The position numbers and the translations under genes were made by a program. Positions 7,145 through 16,672 of a stretch of DNA of 64,000 bases are shown here, in pieces. Under the pieces are notes generated by a model. It was not told where the DNA came from. It saw nothing but the letters and a program-made list of their open reading frames with translations, and did no database searches. Position 1 is the stretch's first letter. Every line of letters starts with the position of its first letter. Origin of the DNA: Exiguobacterium sp. FSL W8-0210 (GTDB lineage: Bacteria > Bacillota > Bacilli > Exiguobacteriales > Exiguobacteriaceae); the NCBI RefSeq assembly GCF_038006045.1, contig NZ_JBBOUK010000001.1, forward strand, positions 2,583,001-2,647,000. The letters are read 5' to 3'.

Positions 7145-9892
7145 TTATTGATAGTTTTTCGTTTCTTGTAATTTATAGCCGTTCGCTAATTCAAGCCACA
7201 GCGTTTTACCTTTTTTCGTTTTCACTTGGATAGCTGGGTTGTCTTGTGATACACGAAGAGCGAGAAGATTTCCTTGCTGATCAGCATGTGTTTCTCCAAC
7301 CTTCTCCCACTTCGAACTGCCTTGACGTTCGATGAAGATATGTTTTCCTTTTTGAACAGCACGCCAGTTTCCGACTTCTGCTTTTCCTTTGACCGGTACG
7401 ACCGTCTCTGCACCTTGAATCGAGATAATCGCTGGATCATGGTCACTCGCGCTACCATCTGCTTCCATATACTCTGAGTTGATATTGACAATATCAGACG
7501 ACGTATACGACTTCAAGTTATTCGAGATCAAGATATGGTCGAGCACTTGAGCGTTTCCGTTATAGACATACGAGTACCGCTCTGATTCTGGAAGATCGTC
7601 GACTGTGTTCCACAAGTTATCACCTTTTAAGATATCAAGTGTTTTCGAGAACTGGAAGTCGTTCAAGTCACCGAGAACGACGACATTCGAGTCTTTGACT
7701 TCCGTCTTCAATTCAGAGACGAAGTCCTGAACGATGTTCGCAATCGCATGACGCTGGACTTCACTTTTACGCACGACCGGTTGGTTTTTACCAAAGTCAG
7801 CGCCGTCGCCACCTTTTGAGTTGAAGTGGTTGACGATGACATGGTACGAATCACCGTTGAAAAGGAATTCTGCGACGAGCGGTTTCCGTGAACTCGCGAA
7901 GTTCGGATCCGTCGGTTGGATACGACCCGGGTTTTTCGTTAACTTACCATTTTCCACCGTAACGGCTTCCGTCGCGCCACCTTTTTCACCTGGTGCGAGC
8001 GATACACGTGCTGGATTGTAGAGGAATCCGACACGGATGTTTCCGCCCGGCTGTCCACCATCCTTCTTGTCTTCTGGTGCGATGTCCGTATAGGCATAGC
8101 GGACACCCGTTTTCGCTTCGATCGCGGCGATCAATGTCTCAAATGATTTCGAAGCATCGACCGTGCCGCTATCCGTCGCACCATCGTTATCCTGCATCTC
8201 TGTCAAACCGACAATGTCCGGCGTTTTCAAGAATGTTGCGATACCTTCTGAGACACGATCGACTTTTCCAGCGTCTGCTGTTGAAGCGAAGTTCTCGACG
8301 TTGTACGAAGCGACAGTCAGGCGTGATTCACCTGTTTCGATGTTCGTCGGCTGACGATCCGCTTCACGCGCAACGAGTTTCGGAAGGTCCGCTGCTTTTG
8401 AAAGTACTTTATACGCCGAATAGTTGTAGCTCATGACCCCTTCGATCGTTCCGTCGAACGTATCACCAGCTTTTGCACGGAACGACGAGCTACCCATCTC
8501 AACGAAGAGACGTTCCGGGTTGACGTTGTCCTTCGTCAGGATTGGAGTTCCGCGTTTCGTATAGACCTTATTCGCCGTCTGCGTCCGAACTGGAATCGTC
8601 CGGTTTGCTTGCGGACCTGTGACGATTGCATTCGGTAAAGCGACACGCATGCCTTCTAAGCTTTCATACAAATCAATCGCGTCTTCTTCTGGGTCAAACT
8701 GAGAAAAAGAGTCGTTATCAACGACTTGTGTCGGAATCAAAACCCCTTCATCACCGAGAACGATACTCGCTGGTAACCCTTCGTTGAGTGCACCCTTCAC
8801 AAGATTGACCGTACTGATTTCCGTGACTGCTAAGTCAGTATCGAACTTATCGCTGTAGCCGCCAAGCAACCACTCTTTGACATATCCTGTCGTCGCGACT
8901 TTTTGTCCAACAGCAGCACCATGGTTTTTCGCATAGACGAGAATCCCTTCTGATGTCCGGCTGTCGTTATCCGGATTTGGATCCTGCATGTAGAAGTTGT
9001 TCGCATCGACGACGTACGTGACGACACCTGTCGTCCGGACGAGTTGATCTGCGTAAGGCGACGTATGCGCAACGCCTTGGATGTTGCTGATTTTCGTGAT
9101 CGGTGGTGCGATATAATACTTGAATGTCGAAACCGCTGACGTTTTACCGTCCTTGACGGCAACTGCTTGAATCGTCACTTCATCGTTGATCGTGATCGGT
9201 GACGTATACACCGGACTGTCGACAGTTGGTGTCGTGCCATCGACCGTATAATGAATCGTTCCTTCACCTGATAATGTCACTCGATCTCCACGTTCAACTT
9301 CACCGACCGGAGAAGCTGTAGGTGCTGCGAGAACGTCGCCCGCTTCTGTCTGATGACTGCCGAGATTCGTCAGTGTATCAACCGGGAAGCTCGTCCACTG
9401 TGATGGTTCGTACGTTTTAGCGCCAGACGCGACGCTAGATTTCCGGACAAGTGTCGTATCTTTTGCGAAATCCGTCGATGAACCGAGTGGTCCGATGATA
9501 TCAAGAACGACATCACCCTTTTTCAATGCGATCGGATCATTCCCGTTGAAGTTCAATGATCCCGTCGTCAATTGTGCTTTTGCTTTGATATCTGCATTCG
9601 CACTCGAGTTCGCGATGACGAACGTCTTCCCTGGATCCACTTTCCCCGATAGTGTGATTTTCGCTTCTGACGGTCCACCATTCGTATACTGAACGAGTGT
9701 ATAGTCTGCTAAATCAATGATTTGCCCCGACCCATTGTATAGCTCGATTGCCTTGTTATTGCTTGTTCCTTCTATGTATTCAGACAAGATGACGCCTTCG
9801 CCTTCTGCCCCGACAAGACCCGCTTGTGGAAGGATTCCTGCTGTTAACACTCCGGCCAATGCCCACTTTCCAAACGTACTGCCGTATTTCAT
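7145..9892 (-). CDS. Secreted endonuclease/exonuclease/phosphatase with lamin-tail domain (ExeM/NucH type)
   Basis: This is a large exported nuclease of about 915 residues. After a signal peptide comes a lamin-tail-like domain (SEYIEGTSNNKAIELYN), then a chitobiase-like domain (IHYTVDGTTPT), an OB-fold-like region (VRTTGVVTYVVDANNFYMQD), and a C-terminal endonuclease/exonuclease/phosphatase domain. The last has NVENF, LTEMQDND, NHFNSKGGDGAD, VLGDLNDF and SDHDPAI, the metal and catalytic blocks. It probably degrades extracellular DNA or RNA. The frame is open to 9922, but the ATG at 9892 has AGGGGG before it and begins the signal peptide. There is no LPxTG, so it is likely released. Confidence 0.88.
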   Translation of the reverse strand: MKYGSTFGKWALAGVLTAGILPQAGLVGAEGEGVILSEYIEGTSNNKAIELYNGSGQIIDLADYTLVQYTNGGPSEAKITLSGKVDPGKTFVIANSSANADIKAKAQLTTGSLNFNGNDPIALKKGDVVLDIIGPLGSSTDFAKDTTLVRKSSVASGAKTYEPSQWTSFPVDTLTNLGSHQTEAGDVLAAPTASPVGEVERGDRVTLSGEGTIHYTVDGTTPTVDSPVYTSPITINDEVTIQAVAVKDGKTSAVSTFKYYIAPPITKISNIQGVAHTSPYADQLVRTTGVVTYVVDANNFYMQDPNPDNDSRTSEGILVYAKNHGAAVGQKVATTGYVKEWLLGGYSDKFDTDLAVTEISTVNLVKGALNEGLPASIVLGDEGVLIPTQVVDNDSFSQFDPEEDAIDLYESLEGMRVALPNAIVTGPQANRTIPVRTQTANKVYTKRGTPILTKDNVNPERLFVEMGSSSFRAKAGDTFDGTIEGVMSYNYSAYKVLSKAADLPKLVAREADRQPTNIETGESRLTVASYNVENFASTADAGKVDRVSEGIATFLKTPDIVGLTEMQDNDGATDSGTVDASKSFETLIAAIEAKTGVRYAYTDIAPEDKKDGGQPGGNIRVGFLYNPARVSLAPGEKGGATEAVTVENGKLTKNPGRIQPTDPNFASSRKPLVAEFLFNGDSYHVIVNHFNSKGGDGADFGKNQPVVRKSEVQRHAIANIVQDFVSELKTEVKDSNVVVLGDLNDFQFSKTLDILKGDNLWNTVDDLPESERYSYVYNGNAQVLDHILISNNLKSYTSSDIVNINSEYMEADGSASDHDPAIISIQGAETVVPVKGKAEVGNWRAVQKGKHIFIERQGSSKWEKVGETHADQQGNLLALRVSQDNPAIQVKTKKGKTLWLELANGYKLQETKNYQ

Positions 9893-9974
9893 GATGAGAC
9901 CCCCTATTGAATTTTCTGACACTTCTTAATAATATCAGATTATATTCTCAACAGTGTATATTTTTTGTAAAAAA

Positions 9975-10016
9975 GATACCATCCTTCGTAAATGAAAGAA
10001 ATGGTATCGCTTACAA
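9975..10016 (-). terminator. Terminator after the YdaT-like gene
   Basis: On the minus strand GATACCAT pairs with ATGGTATC and is followed by a T run. It lies just past the stop of the small gene at 10021. Confidence 0.75.
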
Positions 10017-10020
10017 CTTT

Positions 10021-10200
10021 TTATTGTTCGTCTTTGTGACTTTCGTACCATTTTTCAGCTTGCGATGTCGCGATCGGAATGGCACGTCCCTCTTCATACC
10101 CGTCTTTTAATAACGCATTCGCGATCTCGATTGCTTTCTTTCGAAGTGGCGGATCAAAGTTCTTGAATGACTCCGGATAGTCGTTCTCATTCCATGGCAT
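10021..10200 (-). CDS. Small conserved YdaT/ChaB-like protein
   Basis: This is a 59-residue soluble protein beginning MPWNENDYPESFKNF and containing KKAIEIANALL followed by EEGRAIPIATSQAEKW. The pattern is that of the N-terminal unit of Bacillus YdaT and of ChaB-like small proteins, whose role is unknown but often stress-related. The frame is open to 10257; the ATG at 10200 has GAAGGGGGTGACGAC before it and matches the family start. A terminator-like hairpin lies upstream at 10240-10257. Confidence 0.75.
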   Translation of the reverse strand: MPWNENDYPESFKNFDPPLRKKAIEIANALLKDGYEEGRAIPIATSQAEKWYESHKDEQ

Positions 10201-10235
10201 GTCGTCACCCCCTTCTTTCAGCCTTACCCGAAAAA

Positions 10236-10262
10236 AGGCACAAAAAAAACGCCTCATCAGCG
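10236..10262 (-). terminator. Terminator-like hairpin in the leader of the YdaT-like gene
   Basis: On the minus strand ACGC, a loop TGATGAG and GCGT are followed by eight T residues. It lies about 35 bases upstream of the start codon, so it would act as an attenuator, or end a short RNA. Confidence 0.55.
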
Positions 10263-10799
10263 TGTCGTTGTTTTGGTTGTCATGAGAATCGAGGATTACA
10301 GGTGATCAAAACACCTGAAACGACGAAAGCCCTACCTCTCTTTCGTTGTTACGGCTCCTTGGCCGCGCCAGCTGAATCAAGCATTTTAGCAAGAATCGTG
10401 ATGCGTCTGCAACGGACGCATGATACTGGGATTTTTAGAAATAGCTCGGGAATGAGCGGAAAAGTATCGATTGGAAGGTTTATCTTGCTGGGTCAACTTC
10501 TCCTCGTAGTATGAAGAAGGACAAAATAAAAGCGATGACTTATGTCTGACTCATTTGTCAGTAGCGGTCTAAAAATCCTGACCTGTCGATTTAATTGTAT
10601 GATATGGATTGAAGATTCTCACATGAGTGATCATCCCCGATTCATGACTTATATAAATCTATCACACTTTCTTTTATAAAGTCAATCTTTCTTTTGAAAA
10701 ATCGTTTTCTCCTGTCTCAGAATTGGAGTTGCACCTGCCGTAAAAGCCGAGTATCGTGAAGAGGACTCTTTATTATAGAAGAAACGAGGGAAATCCATC
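10263..10799. other. Intergenic region, about 540 bp, with hairpins of unknown function
   Basis: No convincing gene. The stretch 10290-10400 can form long stems on either strand (CAGGTG/CACCTG near 10300-10320 and AACGACGAAAG/CTTTCGTTGTT near 10320-10355), and 10400-10425 holds ATGCGTC/GACGCAT. From 10600 on it is AT-rich and leads to yyaL. Confidence 0.4.
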
Positions 10800-12830
10800 A
10801 TGTCGAATCGACTTATCCATGAAACGAGTCCCTACCTCTTGCAACATGCTCATCAGCCTGTCGATTGGTACCCGTGGGGCGAAGACGCCTTCACTGCCGC
10901 TCGGGAAAGCGGCAAGCCGATCTTTTTATCGATTGGTTACTCGACGTGCCATTGGTGCCATGTGCTGTCTCATGAGAGCTTCGAGGATGAAGAAACGGCA
11001 CGACTCTTGAACGAACGCTACATCGCAATCAAGGTCGACCGGGAAGAACGTCCTGACATTGACCACTTGTATATGACGGCGGCTCAAGTCATGAACGGAC
11101 AAGGCGGCTGGCCACTGAGCGTCTTCATGACAGCGGATCAGCAACCGTTTTACATCGGCACGTATTTTCCGAAGACGCCTCAGTTCAACCGTCCGAGTTT
11201 TCGTCAGGTGACGCTTCAGCTCAGCGAGCAATTCCGCCGTTCACCAGAAAAAATCGCACAAGTCGGTCAGAACATGTCCCAGACACTTCGCGACGTGTTA
11301 CGACCTGCTTCATCAACCAGTACTTGGGATGAATCAATCATTCACGAGACCTTTGATCAAGCGATGCGCCAATTTGACCGTCAACACGGTGGATTCGGAG
11401 AGGCACCGAAGTTTCCGTCGCCAGCCCTGCTTCGTTTCTTGCTTGATTATTATCAATACGCGGAAGACGAGACGGCGCTCCATATGGTCATGCGATCATT
11501 GATCGCGATGCGTGACGGTGGGATGACCGATCAAGTCGGCTACGGTTTGTTCCGCTATACGGTCGATGCCGAGTGGCAGATTCCTCATTTCGAGAAGATG
11601 CTGTACGACAATGCTTGGTTCGCGACCTTATGCATCGAGACGTACCAAGTGACCGGACAAATTCGCTTCCGGCGCTACGCGGAAGAAATACTTACATTCG
11701 TAGAGCGTGAGTTGTCTGCACCGGACGGCACCTTCTACGCCGCACTGGATGCGGATAGTGAAGGAGGCGAAGGACATTATTATACCTTCACGGCAACTGA
11801 ACTGACGGACTTACTCGGACCAGACGCACTGTTCCCGCGCTTTTATCATGCTTCACCATCAGGAAACTTCGAAGGACGAAATGTCTTTTACCGGACGGGA
11901 CGAACACTTGAGGCATTCGCACGTTCTGTTCACTTGTCGCCTGCTGAGACAGCGGCGCAACTCGAACGCGAGCGCCAGCTTCTTCTTCGTGCGCGCAATG
12001 AACGTCCGCGTCCGTTTCGTGACGATAAGCGCTTGACATCGTGGAACGCGATGATGATCTCGACGTTCGCTAAAGCCGGTCGTGTCTTTGGTGAACCGCA
12101 TTATACACGTGTTGCAACGCGTGCGATGACATCACTCGAACGATTCGTTCGTACCGAACAGCAACTTGCCGTTCATTACCGCGAAGGACAAGCGACCGGA
12201 CACGGATTCCTCGATGACTATGCTTATTTGATCGACGCACATCTTGAACTGTTCCAATCAACACGACGAGCGCTTCATCTAAAGGAAGCCTTAGTATTTG
12301 CAGATGTGCTACAAGATCAGTTCCAGACAGCAGATGGCTATTTTTATCTAACATCTTCGCGCTCCGACGAGCTACTCGTTCGTCCACTCGATCTGTATGA
12401 TGGGGTTACACCCGCCGGAAACAGCGTTGTCTTGAACGCCTTCTTCACGCTCAGTCGTCTCACCGGGCGTCTCGTCTATCAGGAGAGTGCCGAACGGGCT
12501 CTTGCGGCATTAGTAGAAGAAGTTGAGCAACAACCAACAGGCTTTGCCTCACTTGTCAGTACTTTCACCTATCGGCAGATGGAACCGAAGGAATTGATCA
12601 TCTTGATTCCTGAAGAGTCGGAGATCCCAATCGAAATCATTCAACTGCAACAGATGCGCTTGCCAGAAGTCGCCTTGTTGATTGGGACGAAGCGTGATCT
12701 TCTACCGCTTGTCCCACTGCTCGCAGATTATCCTGAACCCAACGTACCTATCGCTTATCTCTGTCATGATTTTTCGTGTGAACGACCAACGACAAATCTG
12801 ACAGAACTCCTCGCTCGTCTCAACATCTGA
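10800..12830 (+). CDS. yyaL: YyaL family protein (thioredoxin-like plus glycosidase-like barrel, DUF255)
   Basis: This is a 676-residue cytoplasmic protein of the YyaL/SPATA20 family. The N-terminal 160 residues are a thioredoxin-like domain with a CHWC motif ([16 protein letters not shown], near residues 49-64). The rest is an alpha/alpha barrel resembling N-acylglucosamine epimerases and glycosidases, with [28 protein letters not shown] and [10 protein letters not shown]. The molecular activity is not established in any organism I can name. The start follows AACGAGGGAAATCCATC. It is a single gene with its own terminator. Confidence 0.93.
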   Translation: MSNRLIHETSPYLLQHAHQPVDWYPWGEDAFTAARESGKPIFLSIGYSTCHWCHVLSHESFEDEETARLLNERYIAIKVDREERPDIDHLYMTAAQVMNGQGGWPLSVFMTADQQPFYIGTYFPKTPQFNRPSFRQVTLQLSEQFRRSPEKIAQVGQNMSQTLRDVLRPASSTSTWDESIIHETFDQAMRQFDRQHGGFGEAPKFPSPALLRFLLDYYQYAEDETALHMVMRSLIAMRDGGMTDQVGYGLFRYTVDAEWQIPHFEKMLYDNAWFATLCIETYQVTGQIRFRRYAEEILTFVERELSAPDGTFYAALDADSEGGEGHYYTFTATELTDLLGPDALFPRFYHASPSGNFEGRNVFYRTGRTLEAFARSVHLSPAETAAQLERERQLLLRARNERPRPFRDDKRLTSWNAMMISTFAKAGRVFGEPHYTRVATRAMTSLERFVRTEQQLAVHYREGQATGHGFLDDYAYLIDAHLELFQSTRRALHLKEALVFADVLQDQFQTADGYFYLTSSRSDELLVRPLDLYDGVTPAGNSVVLNAFFTLSRLTGRLVYQESAERALAALVEEVEQQPTGFASLVSTFTYRQMEPKELIILIPEESEIPIEIIQLQQMRLPEVALLIGTKRDLLPLVPLLADYPEPNVPIAYLCHDFSCERPTTNLTELLARLNI

Positions 12831-12837
12831 TCATATC

Positions 12838-12870
12838 CCCTCCTGTTTAAACAAACAGGAGGGTTTTTCA
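12838..12870 (+). terminator. Terminator after yyaL
   Basis: CCTCCTGTTT and AAACAGGAGG form a perfect stem followed by a T run. Confidence 0.9.
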
Positions 12871-13031
12871 AAAAACCAGACCCCTTTTTTCAAAATAATT
12901 CAATATCTTATTCATAAAAATCCGATATTGTCGATAGTAAGGATAGGCAATAGATTCCACAACTTAGACTTAGACATCCTAGAAGCCGATTCCGTCCATC
13001 TGGACGAATATCTACTAGGAGGAAAGATACT

Positions 13032-15992
13032 TTGAACACAACATCATTCTCGAAGACCTTGAAGGTGTTCGCGAGCTTTCTTATCGTTTTCAGCATCGTT
13101 TTAACATCTTTACCAGTAGCTGAAGCAGCGACGACGAAAGCGACGATCTACCGTCTGTCTACCGATAGTTATCTGTACGACAAGACGGCATCTTCTCGGA
13201 AACGCTTGTTGATGATCAAGACCGGAACTGTCGTTTCATCCACGTATGCTTCTGGAGCATTCAGAAGAGTGACATACGCTGGAAAAACGGGATATGTCGC
13301 GTCGAAATACCTCACGCTGTACGAAAAGAAACAAACCGTTTCTGGACAGCGCTACCTCGTCCTCAAAAAAACACCGATCAAAAAGACGGCAGTGGATACT
13401 GCAACGACGATCGGTACGTTGAACGAAGAGGATGTGTACTACACGTCACAACATGTGACGAATCCACTCGGTGAAACATGGTATCAAATATCGAAGGAAG
13501 GTAAGACCGGCTTCGTATTAGCGAATCAGGCAACACCTATCGCTTACGAGTCACAATCAAACCTTTCATTGAAAACAACAGCCGCAACAACGATTCGCTC
13601 GTATGCAGGTCCATCATATGCAACAGTGCAAACGATCCCGAGCAATACGGTCATCAAGATTTCTGGACGGATCGGCAATTGGTACCGGGTCAGTTATAAC
13701 GGTAAAACGGGATATGCTGCTTCTAGCACCTTTACGACGCTTGCAACGAAGCAGAAAATTGCAGGTGCACGCTTTGAGCTTGAAAAAGCGGTTTCGATCA
13801 AATCTTCACCAGATGCAAAAGCATCCACGCTGACAACACTACAGAGCGGTGACATCTACTACACGACACAACTCGTGACGTCAAACGGTCAGCAATGGCA
13901 TCGTGTGAGCAAGGATGGAAAGACTGGCTACATTCCTGTCGGTCAAGGGAAGAGCGTTCGTTATCAATCGGACCGGATCGTCATGCAGACGACGACTTCG
14001 ACGCCTCTACGTTCATATGCTGGAAACACTTACGCGACCGTCAAAACGATTCCTTCTGGTACAAGCATCACGGTCACTGGAATGATCGATGATTGGTATC
14101 GCGTGACGTACAACGGGAAAACAGGTTATATCGCTTCACGTTACGCTAAGGAAAAAGTCATGACGCAATCGATTCCATCTTCTTCTTATCGCCTTGGACG
14201 TAGCGTCGAAGTAAAAACGTCGCACCAAGCGACAGCTGACACTCTCGTTCGCCTCTCTTCTGGAGACGTCTACACGACGAATCAAGTCGTCACGACTGGT
14301 CGTTCGGAGCAATGGCATCGCCTGACGGTTGACGGGAAAACCGGTTACATTCAAATCAATCAAGGTTCACCTGTCACATACGAAAGTGTCAATAACCACC
14401 GCTATCAAGCAACGACGGATACGACACTCCAGTCGGATGCCGGTTCAGCTTATGCGACGGTGACGAAGCTGCCAAAAGCAGCCGTCGTTCAAGTAACAGG
14501 TAGTCTCGATCAGTGGTTAAAAATCAGCTACGCTGGTAAAAACGGTTACGTTTTAAAATCAACACTGACACCGTACACGGAAACGAAAAAGATTACAGGT
14601 GCACGTTTCTTGGCGAATCAATCACTTGTCGTCAAACAAGCACCGGACGATCAAGCAGCAACTGTAACGACACTCTCGTTCGGCAATGTCTATTACACTT
14701 CTTCATTGATCACGTCGTACACGAACAGTTCGTGGCATAAAGTGACGATTGATGGCAAAACGGGTTATATCCGGACTGGTCAAAACACGTCATCGATCAA
14801 ATACGAAGCAAAACAAAAATTGTACGTACGGGCTACATCAAACGTTGCTTTACGCTCTTACGTCGGTAGCTCATACAATGTCATCAAGACGATTCCTCAA
14901 AATCTCGTCGTCACCGTCTCTGGTCAAATCGGTGATTGGTATAAGATTTCCTACGACGGAAAAAGTGGATATGCGTATAAGGGGGCGTTCGTGACGACTT
15001 CTTCTAAATTAAACGTCTATAACTCCGTCGCGACACCGTATACATTCGATAGCTTCATCAGCGCACAGATGAAACTGAATCCACCACCACAAACGGATAT
15101 CTATAAAAACAAATTGATGTACGTCAGTACGGGTTACGTCCGTCTCGGTGGTGCACTCGATCCAGTCAATGGAACAATCGCGACTGTTACAGCGACGACA
15201 CCGCTCAACATTCGTTCAGGCGCTTCGACAGTCAGTCACGTCTACGGTCAGTTCCAGCCTGGTCGGATGATTCGCGTCTATCAATCCGTCAGTGGCTTCT
15301 ATACGACGTACCCACGTGTCTATTCGAACGCAACGAATTATTCGACGATCCAGTGGTTGAATGCACTCGAAACAGACGTCCGTAACGCTGCTGACCCACT
15401 CAAGGTCGACCGAAATTCTTCAGACTTCTATCAGTTCCTTGATTTATCGAAAACAACAGGTGCGACACCTGCGACACTCGATAAGATGTTAGCGAACGTG
15501 ACGAAAGGCGAAGGAATCTTCAACAAATGTAGCAATGGTAGTTGTGGTCAAGCGTTCATCGATGCTGGTCAAAAATACAGCGTCAACGAAGCTTACTTGA
15601 TCTCCCACGCTTTGCTTGAGACAGGTAACGGAAAATCGACACTTGCGATGGGTGTGACATGGAATGGACGCAAAGTCTACAACATGTACGGCATCGGTGC
15701 ATATGACTACGATGCAATCAACACCGGTGCTGCTTATGCGTATAGCCAAGGTTGGTTCACTCCGGAAGCTGCGATCGTCGGTGGTGCTGAATTCATCAGC
15801 ACGAAGTACATCCACAATGTCTACGGACAAAATACGCTCTATAAAATGCGTTGGAGTCCGATGCGCCCTGGTAGCCATCAGTACGCAACAGACATGGGTT
15901 GGGCCGTCAAACAGACGTCACGAATCTATTCACTCTATCAACAGATGGATAGCTATACAGCAACCTTCGATATTCCAGTTTTCGCTCGCTAA
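13032..15992 (+). CDS. Secreted N-acetylglucosaminidase with ten SH3b-like repeats (LytD-like autolysin)
   Basis: This is a 986-residue cell-wall hydrolase. A signal peptide ends near residue 31 (VAEAA). Nine SH3b-like domains follow to about residue 665. They alternate between a longer form (VYYTSQ, W(Y/H), DGKTGYI) and a shorter form (RSYAG, YATV, IP, GDWY). A tenth (NIRSGASTVSHVYG) sits near residue 725. The C-terminal 200 residues are a GH73-like glucosaminidase domain with GEGIFNKC, ISHALLETGNG carrying the likely catalytic Glu, and NMYGIGAYD. It should cut the glycan backbone of peptidoglycan and bind the wall through the repeats. The TTG start is backed by AGGAGGAAAG; no ATG fits as well. 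Confidence 0.9.
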   Translation: MNTTSFSKTLKVFASFLIVFSIVLTSLPVAEAATTKATIYRLSTDSYLYDKTASSRKRLLMIKTGTVVSSTYASGAFRRVTYAGKTGYVASKYLTLYEKKQTVSGQRYLVLKKTPIKKTAVDTATTIGTLNEEDVYYTSQHVTNPLGETWYQISKEGKTGFVLANQATPIAYESQSNLSLKTTAATTIRSYAGPSYATVQTIPSNTVIKISGRIGNWYRVSYNGKTGYAASSTFTTLATKQKIAGARFELEKAVSIKSSPDAKASTLTTLQSGDIYYTTQLVTSNGQQWHRVSKDGKTGYIPVGQGKSVRYQSDRIVMQTTTSTPLRSYAGNTYATVKTIPSGTSITVTGMIDDWYRVTYNGKTGYIASRYAKEKVMTQSIPSSSYRLGRSVEVKTSHQATADTLVRLSSGDVYTTNQVVTTGRSEQWHRLTVDGKTGYIQINQGSPVTYESVNNHRYQATTDTTLQSDAGSAYATVTKLPKAAVVQVTGSLDQWLKISYAGKNGYVLKSTLTPYTETKKITGARFLANQSLVVKQAPDDQAATVTTLSFGNVYYTSSLITSYTNSSWHKVTIDGKTGYIRTGQNTSSIKYEAKQKLYVRATSNVALRSYVGSSYNVIKTIPQNLVVTVSGQIGDWYKISYDGKSGYAYKGAFVTTSSKLNVYNSVATPYTFDSFISAQMKLNPPPQTDIYKNKLMYVSTGYVRLGGALDPVNGTIATVTATTPLNIRSGASTVSHVYGQFQPGRMIRVYQSVSGFYTTYPRVYSNATNYSTIQWLNALETDVRNAADPLKVDRNSSDFYQFLDLSKTTGATPATLDKMLANVTKGEGIFNKCSNGSCGQAFIDAGQKYSVNEAYLISHALLETGNGKSTLAMGVTWNGRKVYNMYGIGAYDYDAINTGAAYAYSQGWFTPEAAIVGGAEFISTKYIHNVYGQNTLYKMRWSPMRPGSHQYATDMGWAVKQTSRIYSLYQQMDSYTATFDIPVFAR

Positions 15993-16011
15993 GAGATAGT
16001 TAAAAGCATAC

Positions 16012-16060
16012 ACGCAAAGGAGTAGTTCTTCTCTTGATAGAGAAAGACTACTCCTTTTTC
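16012..16060 (+). terminator. Terminator after the glucosaminidase
   Basis: AAAGGAGTAGT pairs with ACTACTCCTTT around a TTCTCT/AGAGAA inner stem, followed by T residues. Confidence 0.85.
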
Positions 16061-16139
16061 GTAATGTTGATCCATTTAAAATTCTTCAAGAGTGAGAATC
16101 GAAAATAAATAACGTCACTCTCATTTTTATGGCGGACGT

Positions 16140-16280
16140 TTCCGACATCCTCGCTTTCCACAGGCGAGAGGTAAGCCGTGATATCTCGCAATCCATGCGA
16201 TTTGCCGGGTCTCACCTATCCCTGACGGAAGCGCTAACCGCACTTCCTTTTCCTGTAGGAGTCGAGGATGTACGGTTGCG
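16140..16280 (-). repeat. Dispersed structured repeat, copy 1
   Basis: Read on the minus strand this contains CGACTCCTACAGGAAAAG, CGTCAGGGAT, GAGACCCGGCAAA, CGGCTTACC, CGCCTG and GGAAAGCG. The same blocks in the same order and spacing occur on the plus strand at 31598-31735. The hairpin GGAAGTGC/GCGCTTCC here replaces GAAAGT/ACTTTC there, so pairing is kept while bases change. Similar elements starting GCGACTCCTGCGGGA are familiar from Bacillus genomes. Confidence 0.75.
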
Positions 16281-16437
16281 TCCTACTAAAACATAGCGAA
16301 ATGAAATCGATAAGCGCATTGTTTTTACGGATAAAGTGATTCTACAAAACAAGGTGTGCCGATGTGATGGCGATCTCTCTTATCTATCATAAAAAGTCCT
16401 TCTCTCTCTTCGTTTCTACTGTTTATACCCGAAAGAA

Positions 16438-16560
16438 AGAAACGCGATTTGTTCATTCGAAATCGCTTCCTAGGGAAAAACAAGCAGGAGCGACCCTGCA
16501 ACGAAGTGAAGTGGCGCGATGCTTGGCCCAGGAAAACGATGCGAGGTGAACAAAAAAAGC
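16438..16560. other. Palindrome-rich intergenic block
   Basis: Nested stems are visible: TTCCTAGGG with CCCAGGAA, GCAGG/CCTGC around GAGCGAC, and an outer GCGATTT/AAATCGC. It has the look of another small structured repeat, but no second copy is in the window. Confidence 0.4.
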
Positions 16561-16672
16561 GCAATCTTTCTCGCTAAGAGAAAAACTGCACTTTATCTTT
16601 AGTCTGAACGGTACTACGTCATACTACGGAATGATACGAAGAGAACCCCTGCATTTACGCGGAAGGGCTCCC

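Larger units (their letters stand above)
16061..16672. other. Intergenic region, about 610 bp, with two structured elements
   Basis: No gene is credible here. It holds one copy of a dispersed repeat (16140-16280) and a second palindrome-rich block (16438-16560), and it takes the 3' end of the kdp operon from the other side. Confidence 0.6.

Noticed and set aside
13500-15000. Tandem DNA repeats as a possible mobile or phage tail region
   Set aside because: They encode SH3b domains of one secreted enzyme.
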